A stretch of DNA of 64,000 nucleotides from Pseudonocardia ammonioxydans (GTDB taxonomy: Bacteria; Actinomycetota; Actinomycetes; Mycobacteriales; Pseudonocardiaceae), in assembly GCF_900115005.1 (NCBI RefSeq), contig NZ_FOUY01000024.1:20493-84492 (forward strand), given 5' to 3'. How positions within the stretch are numbered: the first letter of the stretch is position 1; the number at the start of each line of letters is the position of its first letter. The notes under the pieces were generated by a model that was not told where the DNA came from, searched no databases, and saw only the letters and a program-made list of their open reading frames with translations. Below, piece after piece: positions 24,528 through 32,860 of the stretch. The position numbers and the translations under genes are program-made.

Positions 24528-25673
24528 TCAGCTCCGCAGGTTCAGCCCGACCCGCTGGAACTCCTTCAGGTCGGAGTAGCCGGTCTTGGCCATCGCCCGG
24601 CGCAGCGCGCCGAACAGGTTCGTCGTCCCGTACGGGCTCGCGGTCGGCCCGAGCAGCACCTGCTCCAGGGTCCGGCCCGACCGGACCAGCCCGGTGACCT
24701 CCGAGCGCGGCAGCGACGGGTGCGCGGCGGACGAGGTCCAGTACAGCCCACCGGCCGGGGACTCGGTGGCCTCCGCGAGCTGCTCACCGAGCATCACCGC
24801 GTCGGCACCGCAGGCCGCGGCGCGGGCGATGTCGCCGGAGGTGCTCATCCCGCCGTCGGCGAGCACGTGGACGTAGCGCCCCCCGGTCTCGTCCAGGTAG
24901 TCGCGGCGGGCCGCGGCGGCGTCGATGATCGCGGTCGCCATCGGCACGCCGACCCCGAGCACCTCGTCGGTGGTGGTGGCGGTGGACTGGCCGTACCCGA
25001 CGATCACGCCGGCCGCGCCGGTCCGCATGAGGTGCAGCGCGGTGCGGTAGTCCCCGACCCCGCCGGCGACGACCGGGACGTCGAGGTCGTTGATGAAGTC
25101 CTTGAGGTTCAGCGGCTCCTGGGCCGACTCCTCCTCGGAGGCCGCGCCGACGTGCTCGGCGGAGATGATCGTGCCCTGCACGACGAGCACCTCGACACCG
25201 GCGGCTAGCAGCGCGGGGGTGAGCTCCCGGGCCCGCTGCGGGCTGACCCGGGCGGCGACCGTGTGCGAGCCCTCGCGCAACGGGCGCAGCGCCTCGGCGA
25301 TCAGGTCCTCGCGGATCGGGGCCTGGTGCAGCTCCTGCAGCACCGCGAGCGCCGAGTCGGGCTCGTCGCCGGTCGCGGCCTCGACGACCCGCGCGAGGGC
25401 GCCCTCCGCGTCGCCGTGCCGGGCCCAGAGGCCCTCGGCGTTGAGCACCGCCAGGCCACCGAGCTCGCTGATCCGCACCGCCGACGAAGGCGACACGACC
25501 GCGTCCGTCGGGTGGGTCACCAGCGGGATGTCGAACCGGTAGGCATCGAGCTGCCACGCGGTCGACACCGCCTTGGAACTGCGGGTCCGCCGCGACGGCA
25601 CGATCTCGATCTGGTCGAGGTCGTAGGCTCGTCGGGCCTCCCGGCCCATCCCGATCTCCACGAGGTCACGCAC
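24528..25673 (-). CDS. guaB3: GuaB3: IMP dehydrogenase-related TIM-barrel protein
   Basis: A 381-residue protein of the IMPDH/GMP reductase superfamily without CBS domains: 'RFDIPLVTHPTDAVVSPSSA' at the start, 'VPVVAGGVGDYRTALHLMRT', 'VHVLADGGMSTSGDIARAAA' and 'GYSDLKEFQRVGL' at the end. It matches the actinobacterial GuaB3 branch found next to guaB. The catalytic GSICTTR loop of true IMPDH reads QSTATTTDEVLG here, so the nucleophilic cysteine is missing; an ordinary IMPDH or GMP reductase mechanism is therefore unlikely and the reaction is uncertain. The ATG at 25673 is preceded by a GAGG-type site. It probably shares an operon with guaB, 64 bases upstream. Confidence 0.85.
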   Translation of the reverse strand: MRDLVEIGMGREARRAYDLDQIEIVPSRRTRSSKAVSTAWQLDAYRFDIPLVTHPTDAVVSPSSAVRISELGGLAVLNAEGLWARHGDAEGALARVVEAATGDEPDSALAVLQELHQAPIREDLIAEALRPLREGSHTVAARVSPQRARELTPALLAAGVEVLVVQGTIISAEHVGAASEEESAQEPLNLKDFINDLDVPVVAGGVGDYRTALHLMRTGAAGVIVGYGQSTATTTDEVLGVGVPMATAIIDAAAARRDYLDETGGRYVHVLADGGMSTSGDIARAAACGADAVMLGEQLAEATESPAGGLYWTSSAAHPSLPRSEVTGLVRSGRTLEQVLLGPTASPYGTTNLFGALRRAMAKTGYSDLKEFQRVGLNLRS

Positions 25674-25737
25674 GGCCTCACCCTAAGCCGCGCGCTCACG
25701 CCGACGCGTCGCGCCCCACCCGTCGTGGGCCGGGCGC

Positions 25738-27249
25738 CTATCGGGCGGCGTAGTTGGGGGCCTCGACGGTCATCGTGATGTCGTGCGGGTGGCTCTCCTT
25801 CAGCCCGGCCGCGGTGATCCGCACCAGCTTCGCCTGCTGCAGCTCCGTGATGGTCTGCGCGCCGACGTAGCCCATGCCCGAGCGGAGCCCGCCGCCGAGC
25901 TGGTGCACCACCGACGACAGCGGCCCGCGGAACGGGATCCGTCCCTCGATGCCCTCCGGGACCAGCTTGTCCTCGGACAGCACGTCGTCCTGGGCGTAGC
26001 GGTCCTTGGAGTACGAGCGGCCGGCCGCACCGGCGCGTCCCTGCATGGCCCCCAGCGAGCCCATGCCGCGGTAGGTCTTGAACTGCTTGCCGCCGACGAG
26101 CACGACCTCGCCGGGCGACTCCGCGGTACCGGCCAGCAGCGAGCCGAGCATCACCGTCGACGCACCGGCCGCGATGGCCTTGGCGACGTCGCCGGAGTAC
26201 TGGATGCCGCCGTCACCGATCACCGGGACACCGGCCGGGGCACACGCCCGGGTCGCCTCGTAGATCGCGGTGATCTGCGGGGCACCGACCCCGGCGACGA
26301 CGCGGGTGGTGCAGATCGAGCCCGGCCCGACACCGACCTTCACCGCATCCGCGCCCGCCTCGACGAGCGCCTTGGCGCCCTCGTAGGTGGCGACGTTGCC
26401 GCCGACGACGTCGACCTGCTCGCCGACCTCGGCCCGCAGCTTCGCGACCGTCTCGACCACCCGGCGGGAGTGACCGTGCGCGGTGTCGACCATGAGCACG
26501 TCCACACCGGCCTCGACGAGGTGCATGGCCCGCGAGTAGGCGTCGTCACCCACCCCGACCGCGGCGGCGACGACGAGCCGACCGTCCGGGTCCTTGGTGG
26601 CGAACGGGTACTGCTCGGTCTTGTTGAAGTCCTTGATCGTGATGAGCCCACGCAGCACGTCGCCGCCGTCGACGATCGGCAGCTTCTCCAGCTTGTGCCG
26701 GCGCAGCAGCCCCAGCGCGGCCTCCGCGGTCACCCCGACCTTCGCCGTCACCAGCGGGGCACGGGTCATCACCTCGGAGACCGGGCGCTCCTGGTCGACC
26801 TCGTAGCGCATGTCCCGGTTGGTGATGATGCCGACCAGCCGGCCGCCCTCGTCGGTCACCGGCACGCCGGAGATCCGGTACTTGGCGCACAGCGCGTCGA
26901 CCTCGTTCAGGGTCGCGTCCGGCGAGCAGGTCACCGGGTCGGTCACCATCCCGGCCTCGGACCGCTTCACGACCTCGACCTGGGCCGCCTGGGCCTCCGC
27001 AGCGAGGTTGCGGTGCAGCACCCCCAGCCCGCCGGCCCGGGCCATGGCGATCGCCATCCGGGACTCGGTGACCGTGTCCATCGGCGAGGACACCAGCGGC
27101 ACCTGGACCCGGACCCGGCGGGTCACCTGGCTGGACGTGTCGGCCGAACTCGGGATCACGTCCGACTCCGCCGGGAGGAGCAGGACGTCGTCGAACGTCA
27201 GTCCGAGCGTCGCGAACTTCTCCGGCAGACCGCCGATCTCGCTCGTCAT
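25738..27249 (-). CDS. guaB: Inosine-5'-monophosphate dehydrogenase
   Basis: A 503-residue IMPDH that oxidises IMP to XMP with NAD+, the committed step of guanine nucleotide synthesis. The N-terminal barrel part 'FDDVLLLPAESDVIPSSADT', the two CBS domains (about residues 105-225), the catalytic loop GSICTTR (Cys about 313) and the flap 'EGIEGRIPFRGPLSSVV' are all present. Length is normal. Divergent from a DUF5319 gene with about 70 bases between; guaB3 follows on the same strand. This order is conserved in mycobacteria. Confidence 0.95.
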   Translation of the reverse strand: MTSEIGGLPEKFATLGLTFDDVLLLPAESDVIPSSADTSSQVTRRVRVQVPLVSSPMDTVTESRMAIAMARAGGLGVLHRNLAAEAQAAQVEVVKRSEAGMVTDPVTCSPDATLNEVDALCAKYRISGVPVTDEGGRLVGIITNRDMRYEVDQERPVSEVMTRAPLVTAKVGVTAEAALGLLRRHKLEKLPIVDGGDVLRGLITIKDFNKTEQYPFATKDPDGRLVVAAAVGVGDDAYSRAMHLVEAGVDVLMVDTAHGHSRRVVETVAKLRAEVGEQVDVVGGNVATYEGAKALVEAGADAVKVGVGPGSICTTRVVAGVGAPQITAIYEATRACAPAGVPVIGDGGIQYSGDVAKAIAAGASTVMLGSLLAGTAESPGEVVLVGGKQFKTYRGMGSLGAMQGRAGAAGRSYSKDRYAQDDVLSEDKLVPEGIEGRIPFRGPLSSVVHQLGGGLRSGMGYVGAQTITELQQAKLVRITAAGLKESHPHDITMTVEAPNYAAR

Positions 27250-27319
27250 GTTCCCATCGTACGTCCACCGTCGCGGGGTGGGCCGGGGCCCGACCCCTCA
27301 TCCGGGTACCGTGTACGTC

Positions 27320-27733
27320 GTGTCACCAGAGGCGCTGCCACCGGACCCGTTCGCCGGAGACCCGGATGACCCTGCGCGCTCCATGGAGGCGCTGGACGAC
27401 CACGGCGCGGGCGCGTGGACGGACTCCGGTGACTCGGAGATCCCCCCGCTGACCGAGGCCGAGCGGGGCGAGATCCTGGCCGATCTCGCCGATCTGGCCG
27501 TCTACCAGGCCCTGTTGTCCGGGCGCGGCATCCGGGGTGTCGTCGTGGACTGCACCGACTGCGGCGAGCAGCACTTCCACGAGTGGAACCTGCTGCGCGC
27601 CAGCCTGCAGCAGCTGCTCGACGAGGGGCGGATGCGCCCGCACGAGCCGGCCTTCAACCCGGACCCCGCCGACTACGTCACGTGGGAGTACTGCCGCGGC
27701 TACGCCGACGCGACCCTCGACCACGACAACTGA
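27320..27733 (+). CDS. DUF5319 family protein
   Basis: A 137-residue acidic protein: 'LPPDPFAGDPDDPARSMEAL' at the start, then 'LADLAVYQALLSGRGIRGVV' and 'VDCTDCGEQHFHEWNLLRAS', with 'PADYVTWEYCRGYADATLD' at the end. The CTDC and EQH residues could bind zinc. The family (Rv3412 in M. tuberculosis) is found only in actinobacteria and is not characterised. GTG 27320 is chosen; GTG 27311 is also in frame. TACCGT at 27307-27312 could be a -10 box, giving a very short leader. A strong terminator follows. Confidence 0.75.
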   Translation: MSPEALPPDPFAGDPDDPARSMEALDDHGAGAWTDSGDSEIPPLTEAERGEILADLADLAVYQALLSGRGIRGVVVDCTDCGEQHFHEWNLLRASLQQLLDEGRMRPHEPAFNPDPADYVTWEYCRGYADATLDHDN

Positions 27734-27777
27734 CGGTCACGGGCCGCGACCGGCCCCACGCAGGACGACCTCACGCA

Positions 27778-27813
27778 GACGAAGGCCCCGGAGTGATCTC
27801 CGGGGCCTTCGTC
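27778..27813. terminator. Bidirectional terminator hairpin between DUF5319 and rsdA
   Basis: Perfect 16-bp arms (27778-27793 and 27798-27813) around a TGAT loop, lying between two convergent genes. There is no clear T run, as usual for actinobacterial terminators. Confidence 0.85.
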
Positions 27814-27853
27814 GTGCGTCCTGCCATCGTGCGTACTGCCGGTGGTGCCTGGG

Positions 27854-29116
27854 TCAGTTCGGGGTGCTGCTGACCGCACCGGTCGAGGTGGACGACGTCG
27901 GCTCGGCCGGGTCGCCGGTGCCCTCCCCCGACGCCGTCGGTGTCGTCGACGTCGTGGTCGTCGGGTCGGCCGAGCCCTCGGTGGTCGGCGAGGTCGCCGG
28001 CGGCCGCGGGGCCGTCGTCGTGCTGCCGGACGGGCTGGTGCTCTCCGACGGGTCCGTGGTCCCGCCCGGGCCGCCCAGCACCCGCGGGTCCTGGCTGCCC
28101 GGCGACGTGCTGCCCGGCGACGGTGAGGTGCCACCCGGGGAGGTCTCCCCCGGCGAGGAGGTGCCCCCCGGCGACGGCGTGCCACCGGGCGAGGTGCCCT
28201 CGGGTCCGGTGGAGCCACCGGTCGTGCTGCCCGGCGTGGACGAGCCGGGCTGCGGCGACGGCGACCGGTCCGGGGTGCCCTCGGTGGACGTCGGGGGCGG
28301 TGGGGCCGGGGTGCCGTCCTGCAGCGGTGCCCGCGGGTCGGTCGGAGTCCCCGGCGGGGTCTCCGCGATCTTGGCCGAGAGGAACCGGTTCTGCTGGGCG
28401 AACTCGTCCCGCATGTCGGGATCGGTCCGGTCGACGAGCGGCCCGAGGGTCGCCAGCTCCCGCTGCGCGCCCGCGATGTCGCCCGCGGCGAGCTTCGCGT
28501 TGACCTGCTCGATGCCCGTGCGCAGGTCGGTCGCGGCCTGGACCTGGTCCGCACGTTCGCTGTAGAGCACCTTGCTGACGCCCCACAGCGCATCGCCCGG
28601 CTGGGCCTCGTGCGCGCCGATCGAGACGACGGCGAGGGCACAGGCCGCCACCGCGGCGGCGGCGACCAGCGGCCGCAGGAACGAGATCTTCCGCGAGGGC
28701 TTCGCCGGCTGCAGCATCTGGACGGCCTCGTCGGTCCCGACGAGCTCCGGGACCGGGTCCCGGTCGACCTCGCCCTTCCAGGACGACAGCATCGCGACCA
28801 GGCGGTCGTCGACGTCGTACCCCCGGTTGCCCGGGACCGAGACACCGAGACCGGACGAGAGCGCGTTGATCAGCTCGTCGTCGGCCTGCAGCTCGACCAG
28901 GTCGACCGGGCCCTCGTCGTCCGCCTCGTCCAGACGGTTCCCGACCGGGCGCCCGTCGGCACCGCTGTGGTGGGAGTAGTCATGCCCGTTCGCCCCGCCA
29001 CCCCGCTCCGGACGCGGCTCGCCGAACCGGCCGCGGGTGACCGACGCCGGCGTGCCCTCCTGCCCGTCGTCGGAGGGTGGGGGCGCGCCCGGACCGTTCG
29101 GATCCTGGTCACGCAT
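27854..29116 (-). CDS. rsdA: Anti-sigma-D factor RsdA
   Basis: A 420-residue membrane anti-sigma factor. A SigD-binding segment 'VDLVELQADDELINALSSGL' lies at about residues 65-85, a single membrane helix 'LRPLVAAAAVAACALAVVSI' at about 140-160, and an extracellular part 'LWGVSKVLYSERADQVQAAT' of the RsdA type follows. The last 140 residues or so are only Pro, Thr, Ser, Gly and Glu, a long disordered tail of irregular PGGT-like repeats that makes the protein longer than the M. tuberculosis one (about 300). The ATG at 29116 has AGGTGG six bases upstream and overlaps the end of sigD by eight bases. Proteolysis of RsdA is expected to free SigD. Confidence 0.85.
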   Translation of the reverse strand: MRDQDPNGPGAPPPSDDGQEGTPASVTRGRFGEPRPERGGGANGHDYSHHSGADGRPVGNRLDEADDEGPVDLVELQADDELINALSSGLGVSVPGNRGYDVDDRLVAMLSSWKGEVDRDPVPELVGTDEAVQMLQPAKPSRKISFLRPLVAAAAVAACALAVVSIGAHEAQPGDALWGVSKVLYSERADQVQAATDLRTGIEQVNAKLAAGDIAGAQRELATLGPLVDRTDPDMRDEFAQQNRFLSAKIAETPPGTPTDPRAPLQDGTPAPPPPTSTEGTPDRSPSPQPGSSTPGSTTGGSTGPEGTSPGGTPSPGGTSSPGETSPGGTSPSPGSTSPGSQDPRVLGGPGGTTDPSESTSPSGSTTTAPRPPATSPTTEGSADPTTTTSTTPTASGEGTGDPAEPTSSTSTGAVSSTPN

Positions 29117-29684
29117 CCCGGACCACCTGCTCATTCATGATCTTCCGCAGCCGGGTCAGCGCCCGGTGCTGAGCCACCCGGACGGCGCCCGGTGTGGAGC
29201 CGACGGCTGCCGCGGTCTCCTCCGCGGACAGCCCCACGACCACGCGCAACACGATGATCTCCCGATGCTTCTCGGGGAGGACCTCCAGCAGCCTGGACAT
29301 CTCCTCGGACAGTTCGACCTGAAGGGCGCGGGCCTCCGGGCCGTCGGCCGACTCCATCCGTTCCGGCACGTCGGCGACGGGCTCGGACCGGTTGCGGGAC
29401 GCCGCCCGGTGCGCGTCGATCACCTTGTGCGACGCGATGCCGTAGACGAACGCGAGGAACGGGCGGCCCTGCACCCGATAACCCGGCAACGCCGTGAGCA
29501 CGGCCACACACACCTCCTGAGCGACGTCGTCCGCCGAGACGGACCCTCGATCCACCCCGAGCCGTGCGCGGCAGTAGCGCACGACGAGGGGCCGAATCAC
29601 GGTGAGAACGCGCTCGACCGCGGATCGGTCGCCGGCCATGGCGGCTTCGATCCACTCGTCGGGTACGTCTCTTGATTCACTCAT
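29109..29684 (-). CDS. sigD: ECF RNA polymerase sigma factor SigD
   Basis: A 191-residue ECF sigma factor. Region 2 is seen in 'VSADDVAQEVCVAVLTALPG' and 'RPFLAFVYGIASHKVIDAHR'; region 4 in 'LLEVLPEKHREIIVLRVVVG' and 'LSAEETAAAVGSTPGAVRVA'. It matches the SigD/ShbA group, which controls stationary-phase genes in mycobacteria and the principal sigma gene hrdB in Streptomyces. The cognate anti-sigma factor rsdA is translationally coupled downstream. The ATG at 29684 starts the protein; a 737-base upstream region probably holds its promoters. Confidence 0.9.
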   Translation of the reverse strand: MSESRDVPDEWIEAAMAGDRSAVERVLTVIRPLVVRYCRARLGVDRGSVSADDVAQEVCVAVLTALPGYRVQGRPFLAFVYGIASHKVIDAHRAASRNRSEPVADVPERMESADGPEARALQVELSEEMSRLLEVLPEKHREIIVLRVVVGLSAEETAAAVGSTPGAVRVAQHRALTRLRKIMNEQVVRDA

Positions 29685-30421
29685 CGTGGGGAACCGTCCA
29701 GGCGTTACGAGTCCGCGTCAGTGTCATCCGATCGTGGAGGCAACCCGCGTGACGGCAGGTGGGACCACGGTGTGTCCACCGTATCCGAGCGCCGACCGTC
29801 CCCGGGAATCGCTTCACACCGGGTCGGACGTCCGTGCGGAGCGACGGGTTGCCCGTCGCCGCGGGTGCGCGCGGTCATCAGGCGGGCACGGTCGGCGAGC
29901 GGTCCGCGTGGACGCACGCGGCGCGCCGGGCCGGCGGCATGAGGATCGTCACCGCCGTCGGGCCGGTCGTGGACCGCCCGGCGCCGGTGGTGTCCGCTTC
30001 GGCGCCGCCGGAGATCGGGATCCCGGGGAAGCGTGTGACGTCAGAGGCGAGAGTGACTGATGGTGCGGCCGTGGCGGGAGGTGACTGTTCCCGGCTCGGA
30101 GGCGACCGTTCGCCGCCCGACGACGTCGGCGGATCGAGGGCCGAACGGCCCTGGTGCCACTACGCGTGGCGGAGGCCGATGGTGCGCTGTACGGTGGCAC
30201 GGTCCGGCGGCACGGTCCGGTCGCGGGGAGCACGACCGGCGTCGTCCACCGGCACAGCGGCAGGGCCGGGTGGCACCGGAACGGAACCGCGGGGGTTCGG
30301 CTCGGCCCGGCAGGTCCGTCGCCCCGGCCACCGACGCCCCGGCCACCGACGTGGTCACACGAGGCGCGGAAACGACCGCACGGCTCCCCTGTCGGGGACG
30401 GGTGCGGCCGAAAGGGGTGGC
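29685..30421. other. Long intergenic region between sigD and the bldM-like gene
   Basis: About 740 bases without a supported gene. ORFs on both strands are present but show no motif, poor ribosome binding sites and unlike codon use. Short direct repeats occur: gccccggccaccgac twice in tandem at 30321-30350, and ggcacggtccgg twice at 30195-30220. It probably carries the sigD promoters and the bldM-like 3' end. Confidence 0.5.
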
Positions 30422-31018
30422 TCAGGAGACCAGTCCGCGGCGGAAGCCGTGGGCCACGGCCTGCGCACGGTCGCGCACACCCAGCTTGCGGAACAGCCGG
30501 CGGGCGTGGGTCTTGACCGTGTCCTCGGACAGGTAGAGCTCCCGGCCGATCTGGCCGTTGCTCTTGCCCTGGCTCATGCCCCGCAGCACCTGCAGCTCGC
30601 GCTCGGTGAGCTGGACCCCCGGGTCGGTGGGGACCCGCGGCGTCGGCACCGAGGTGCTGGCGAGGGTGTGCGCGAGCGCGGCGACCAGCTCCGGGCGCGA
30701 CGCGTCCCAGCGCAGGTAGCCACGGGCGCCGCCGGCGATGGCCGCGGCGATGCTGCCGGCGTCGTCCGGGGCACCGAAGACGATGACGTTGGCCTGCGGG
30801 TGGGCCGCGACCAGGCGCCGGGTCGCCTCCACACCGGTGGGCACCGCACGCTGGGTCCCGACCAGGACCACGTCGACGGACTGGCGGGCGTAGCGGGCGA
30901 GGAGCTCGTCCCCGTGGGCCACGCAGTCGATGCGCTGGACCCCGGGGACCGCGGACATGACGCGGGTCAGACCCTCGCGGACGCTGCGACGATCGTCGCA
31001 GATGAGTACCGTCGTCAC
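30422..31018 (-). CDS. BldM-like response regulator without the phosphorylation Asp
   Basis: A 198-residue protein with a receiver domain ('TTVLICDDRRSVREGLTRVM') and a LuxR-type helix-turn-helix ('LTERELQVLRGMSQGKSNGQ', 'IGRELYLSEDTVKTHARRLF'). It closely follows BldM, a developmental regulator of sporulating actinomycetes, in length and in the receiver and DNA-binding motifs. The position of the phosphorylated aspartate (residue 54) is glycine (VLVG54TQR), and the usual lysine near residue 96 is not in its KD context (YLRWD), so control by phosphorylation is not expected. It may act as a homodimer or with a WhiI-like partner, as BldM does. It lies between sigD and whiB. Confidence 0.8.
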   Translation of the reverse strand: MTTVLICDDRRSVREGLTRVMSAVPGVQRIDCVAHGDELLARYARQSVDVVLVGTQRAVPTGVEATRRLVAAHPQANVIVFGAPDDAGSIAAAIAGGARGYLRWDASRPELVAALAHTLASTSVPTPRVPTDPGVQLTERELQVLRGMSQGKSNGQIGRELYLSEDTVKTHARRLFRKLGVRDRAQAVAHGFRRGLVS

Positions 31019-31219
31019 GACGATTCCTTCCTGCAGCTTCCTGCAGCCGGGTGATATTCACCCTCCGAATCGGCGGGTGACCCTCTCACCTTGACACGGT
31101 CGGGGCGAATTTGTGCCCTCCGTTCGGAACCTCGTCCCACCTGACTCAGCGTCATGTGGGTGAAAGGTCGCCGAATGGAGTAGTCCGTACGGTACATCGT
31201 CGGAGCCCGGTTTCCAGCA

Positions 31220-32332
31220 CTACTCCCGCAGCAGATCGCGCCCGGTCCCGTCACTTCGCGTATAGAGGACGCTCACAGTGTGCAACACCGCATGTCGGCG
31301 ACACTCCGCATCCGTTTGGCGACTGCGCGTATCCGACCGTGACGCTCCGGCGTGTCGCGCCCCGGCATCCGCGTGGCCCGGGCCCGGCGTCGTCGCCTGA
31401 TCGGCGGCCGGATGTCCGGTTCGTGCCGCCTGCTCTCCGGCATCCGGGCCACTGCCGGCCCCGTTCAGCGGCGGGCCGGCCGCGGGCGCCCGGACCGGGC
31501 CGGCCAGGTCCGCCGCGGCGAGCAGGGCCGGCCGGTGCAGCGGGAGGTGGCCGGTCCGGAGTGCGTCCGCCGCGACGGTGCCCAGCTCCGCGAGCACCGA
31601 CGCCCGGTCCTCGCCGGCCACGCCCGCGGCGACCGCCCGCACGAGGCGGCTCTTGAGGACGTGCCGGAGCGACCCGAGCGCACGCGCGCCGGCCAGTGCC
31701 TCGTCCGCCGCGGCGAGTGCCGCACCGGGGTCGCCGGCGACCAACGCGGTCTCGGCCCGCACCCAGCCGTGCCGGACCCGGGTCCGGGATCCCGGCGGGC
31801 CGCACCACGCCCCGGCCCGTCCCAGCAGGACGCCGGCCGTCGCGGCGTCGAACCGTCCCAGGGCGTCGGCCGCGAGCCCGGTCAGCGCGTCCGTCGTGGC
31901 CGCCGCGATGTCCAGCCCCCACCGGCCGCTCCCGGCCTCCGGTCCCCCGTCGTCCGGTGCAGCGTCGTCCGGTGCAGCGTCGTCCGGTGCGGCAGAGCAC
32001 GCCGCCCCACCGGGTGTGGACGGCAGCGCCAGGCGCAGGGCCGCGGCGTCGAGCCGGGCGGCGGCGGTGTGCCCGCCCAGCTGCCGCAGGTGCGACGCCC
32101 GGGTGATCGCGACGTGCGCCCGCACGGCCGCGCCCACCCGCGGGTCCCGCCACAGTGGACCCAGTAGCGCCGCCGCGGCGGCGTAGTGGCCGAACCCGCC
32201 CAGTGCCACCGCCGCGGCCCAGCGCACCCGCGGGTCCGGGGAGGACGCGGCCCGGGCCGCGTCCCGGCCGGTCACGCCGCCACCGAGCAGCGCGGCCACG
32301 GTACGGCGGCGAACCGTCGCCCGGACGTGCAC
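31220..32332 (-). CDS. Helical-repeat hypothetical protein (Rv3415c position)
   Basis: A 370-residue protein at the position of the Rv3415c gene in mycobacteria. Residues 1-280 are made of paired helices: 'SSPDPRVRWAAAVALGGFGH' and later 'ETALVAGDPGAALAAADEAL', 'SLRHVLKSRLVRAVAAGVAG', of TPR- or HEAT-repeat type, suitable for protein binding. A short repeat (PDDAA three times) interrupts the middle. The last 85 residues are polar and disordered and may be poorly conserved. The GTG at 32332 has GAGGTG six bases upstream. It is divergent from whiB across about 87 bases. The function is not known. Confidence 0.65.
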   Translation of the reverse strand: MHVRATVRRRTVAALLGGGVTGRDAARAASSPDPRVRWAAAVALGGFGHYAAAAALLGPLWRDPRVGAAVRAHVAITRASHLRQLGGHTAAARLDAAALRLALPSTPGGAACSAAPDDAAPDDAAPDDGGPEAGSGRWGLDIAAATTDALTGLAADALGRFDAATAGVLLGRAGAWCGPPGSRTRVRHGWVRAETALVAGDPGAALAAADEALAGARALGSLRHVLKSRLVRAVAAGVAGEDRASVLAELGTVAADALRTGHLPLHRPALLAAADLAGPVRAPAAGPPLNGAGSGPDAGEQAARTGHPAADQATTPGPGHADAGARHAGASRSDTRSRQTDAECRRHAVLHTVSVLYTRSDGTGRDLLRE

Positions 32333-32419
32333 GATCGTTCACCTCGAATCAGGTTTGCGCCCGTCGATCGACGGGAATCTGGCCCACAACACGGTCGAGG
32401 TCGAAGGCAGGTGACAAAC

Positions 32420-32761
32420 ATGGCGGACATCCGGAGGCTTCCCGGCCCGGTCGCCGACATCTACGACTGGCAGATGGAGGGAGCCTGCCGGGGGATGGAC
32501 AGCGCGTTCTTCTTCCATCCCGAGGGTGAGCGCGGGCCCGCGCGGGCCCGCCGGGAGGCTCGCGCCAAACAGGTCTGCGCCTCGTGCCCGGTCCTGCAGC
32601 AGTGCCGCGAGCACGCGCTGGCGGTGCACGAGCCGTACGGCATCTGGGGCGGGCTGTCCGAGTCCGAACGCGACACGATCATCCGCGGTCCGCGCCGCAG
32701 GCTCAAGGTCGCCGGGGACGCGACCACCGAGCCCGTGCACCGGTCCCTGGACTCGGCCTGA
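32420..32761 (+). CDS. WhiB-family iron-sulfur regulator
   Basis: A 113-residue Wbl protein with four cysteines (GAC, then CASC, then QQC) that hold a [4Fe-4S] cluster, followed by the GIWGG turn and a basic C-terminal stretch 'RGPRRRLKV' for DNA contact. Wbl proteins bind the principal sigma factor region 4 and change promoter choice in response to redox or NO. Position between the Rv3415c-like gene and groEL equals that of whiB3 in mycobacteria, so this is probably the WhiB3/WhiD type. The ATG at 32420 has CAGGTG seven bases upstream. A terminator follows. Confidence 0.85.
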   Translation: MADIRRLPGPVADIYDWQMEGACRGMDSAFFFHPEGERGPARARREARAKQVCASCPVLQQCREHALAVHEPYGIWGGLSESERDTIIRGPRRRLKVAGDATTEPVHRSLDSA

Positions 32762-32809
32762 ACCGACCCCCGGGCCCCGGCACGTCCTTCTCCTGCCACG
32801 CAACGCACA

Positions 32810-32839
32810 ACGGCGGGCGACCCACAGGTCGCCCGCCGT
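32810..32839. terminator. Terminator hairpin between whiB and groEL
   Basis: ACGGCGGGCGACC and GGTCGCCCGCCGT form a perfect 13-bp stem with a four-base loop, between the convergent whiB and groEL genes. It can serve both. Confidence 0.85.
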
Positions 32840-32860
32840 CGTCGTGCCGGAAGGGGTGGC

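Noticed and set aside
29759..30420. Plus- and minus-strand ORFs in the sigD upstream region
   Set aside because: Long only because stops are rare at this GC; no domain, no clear start and different residue use from neighbours.
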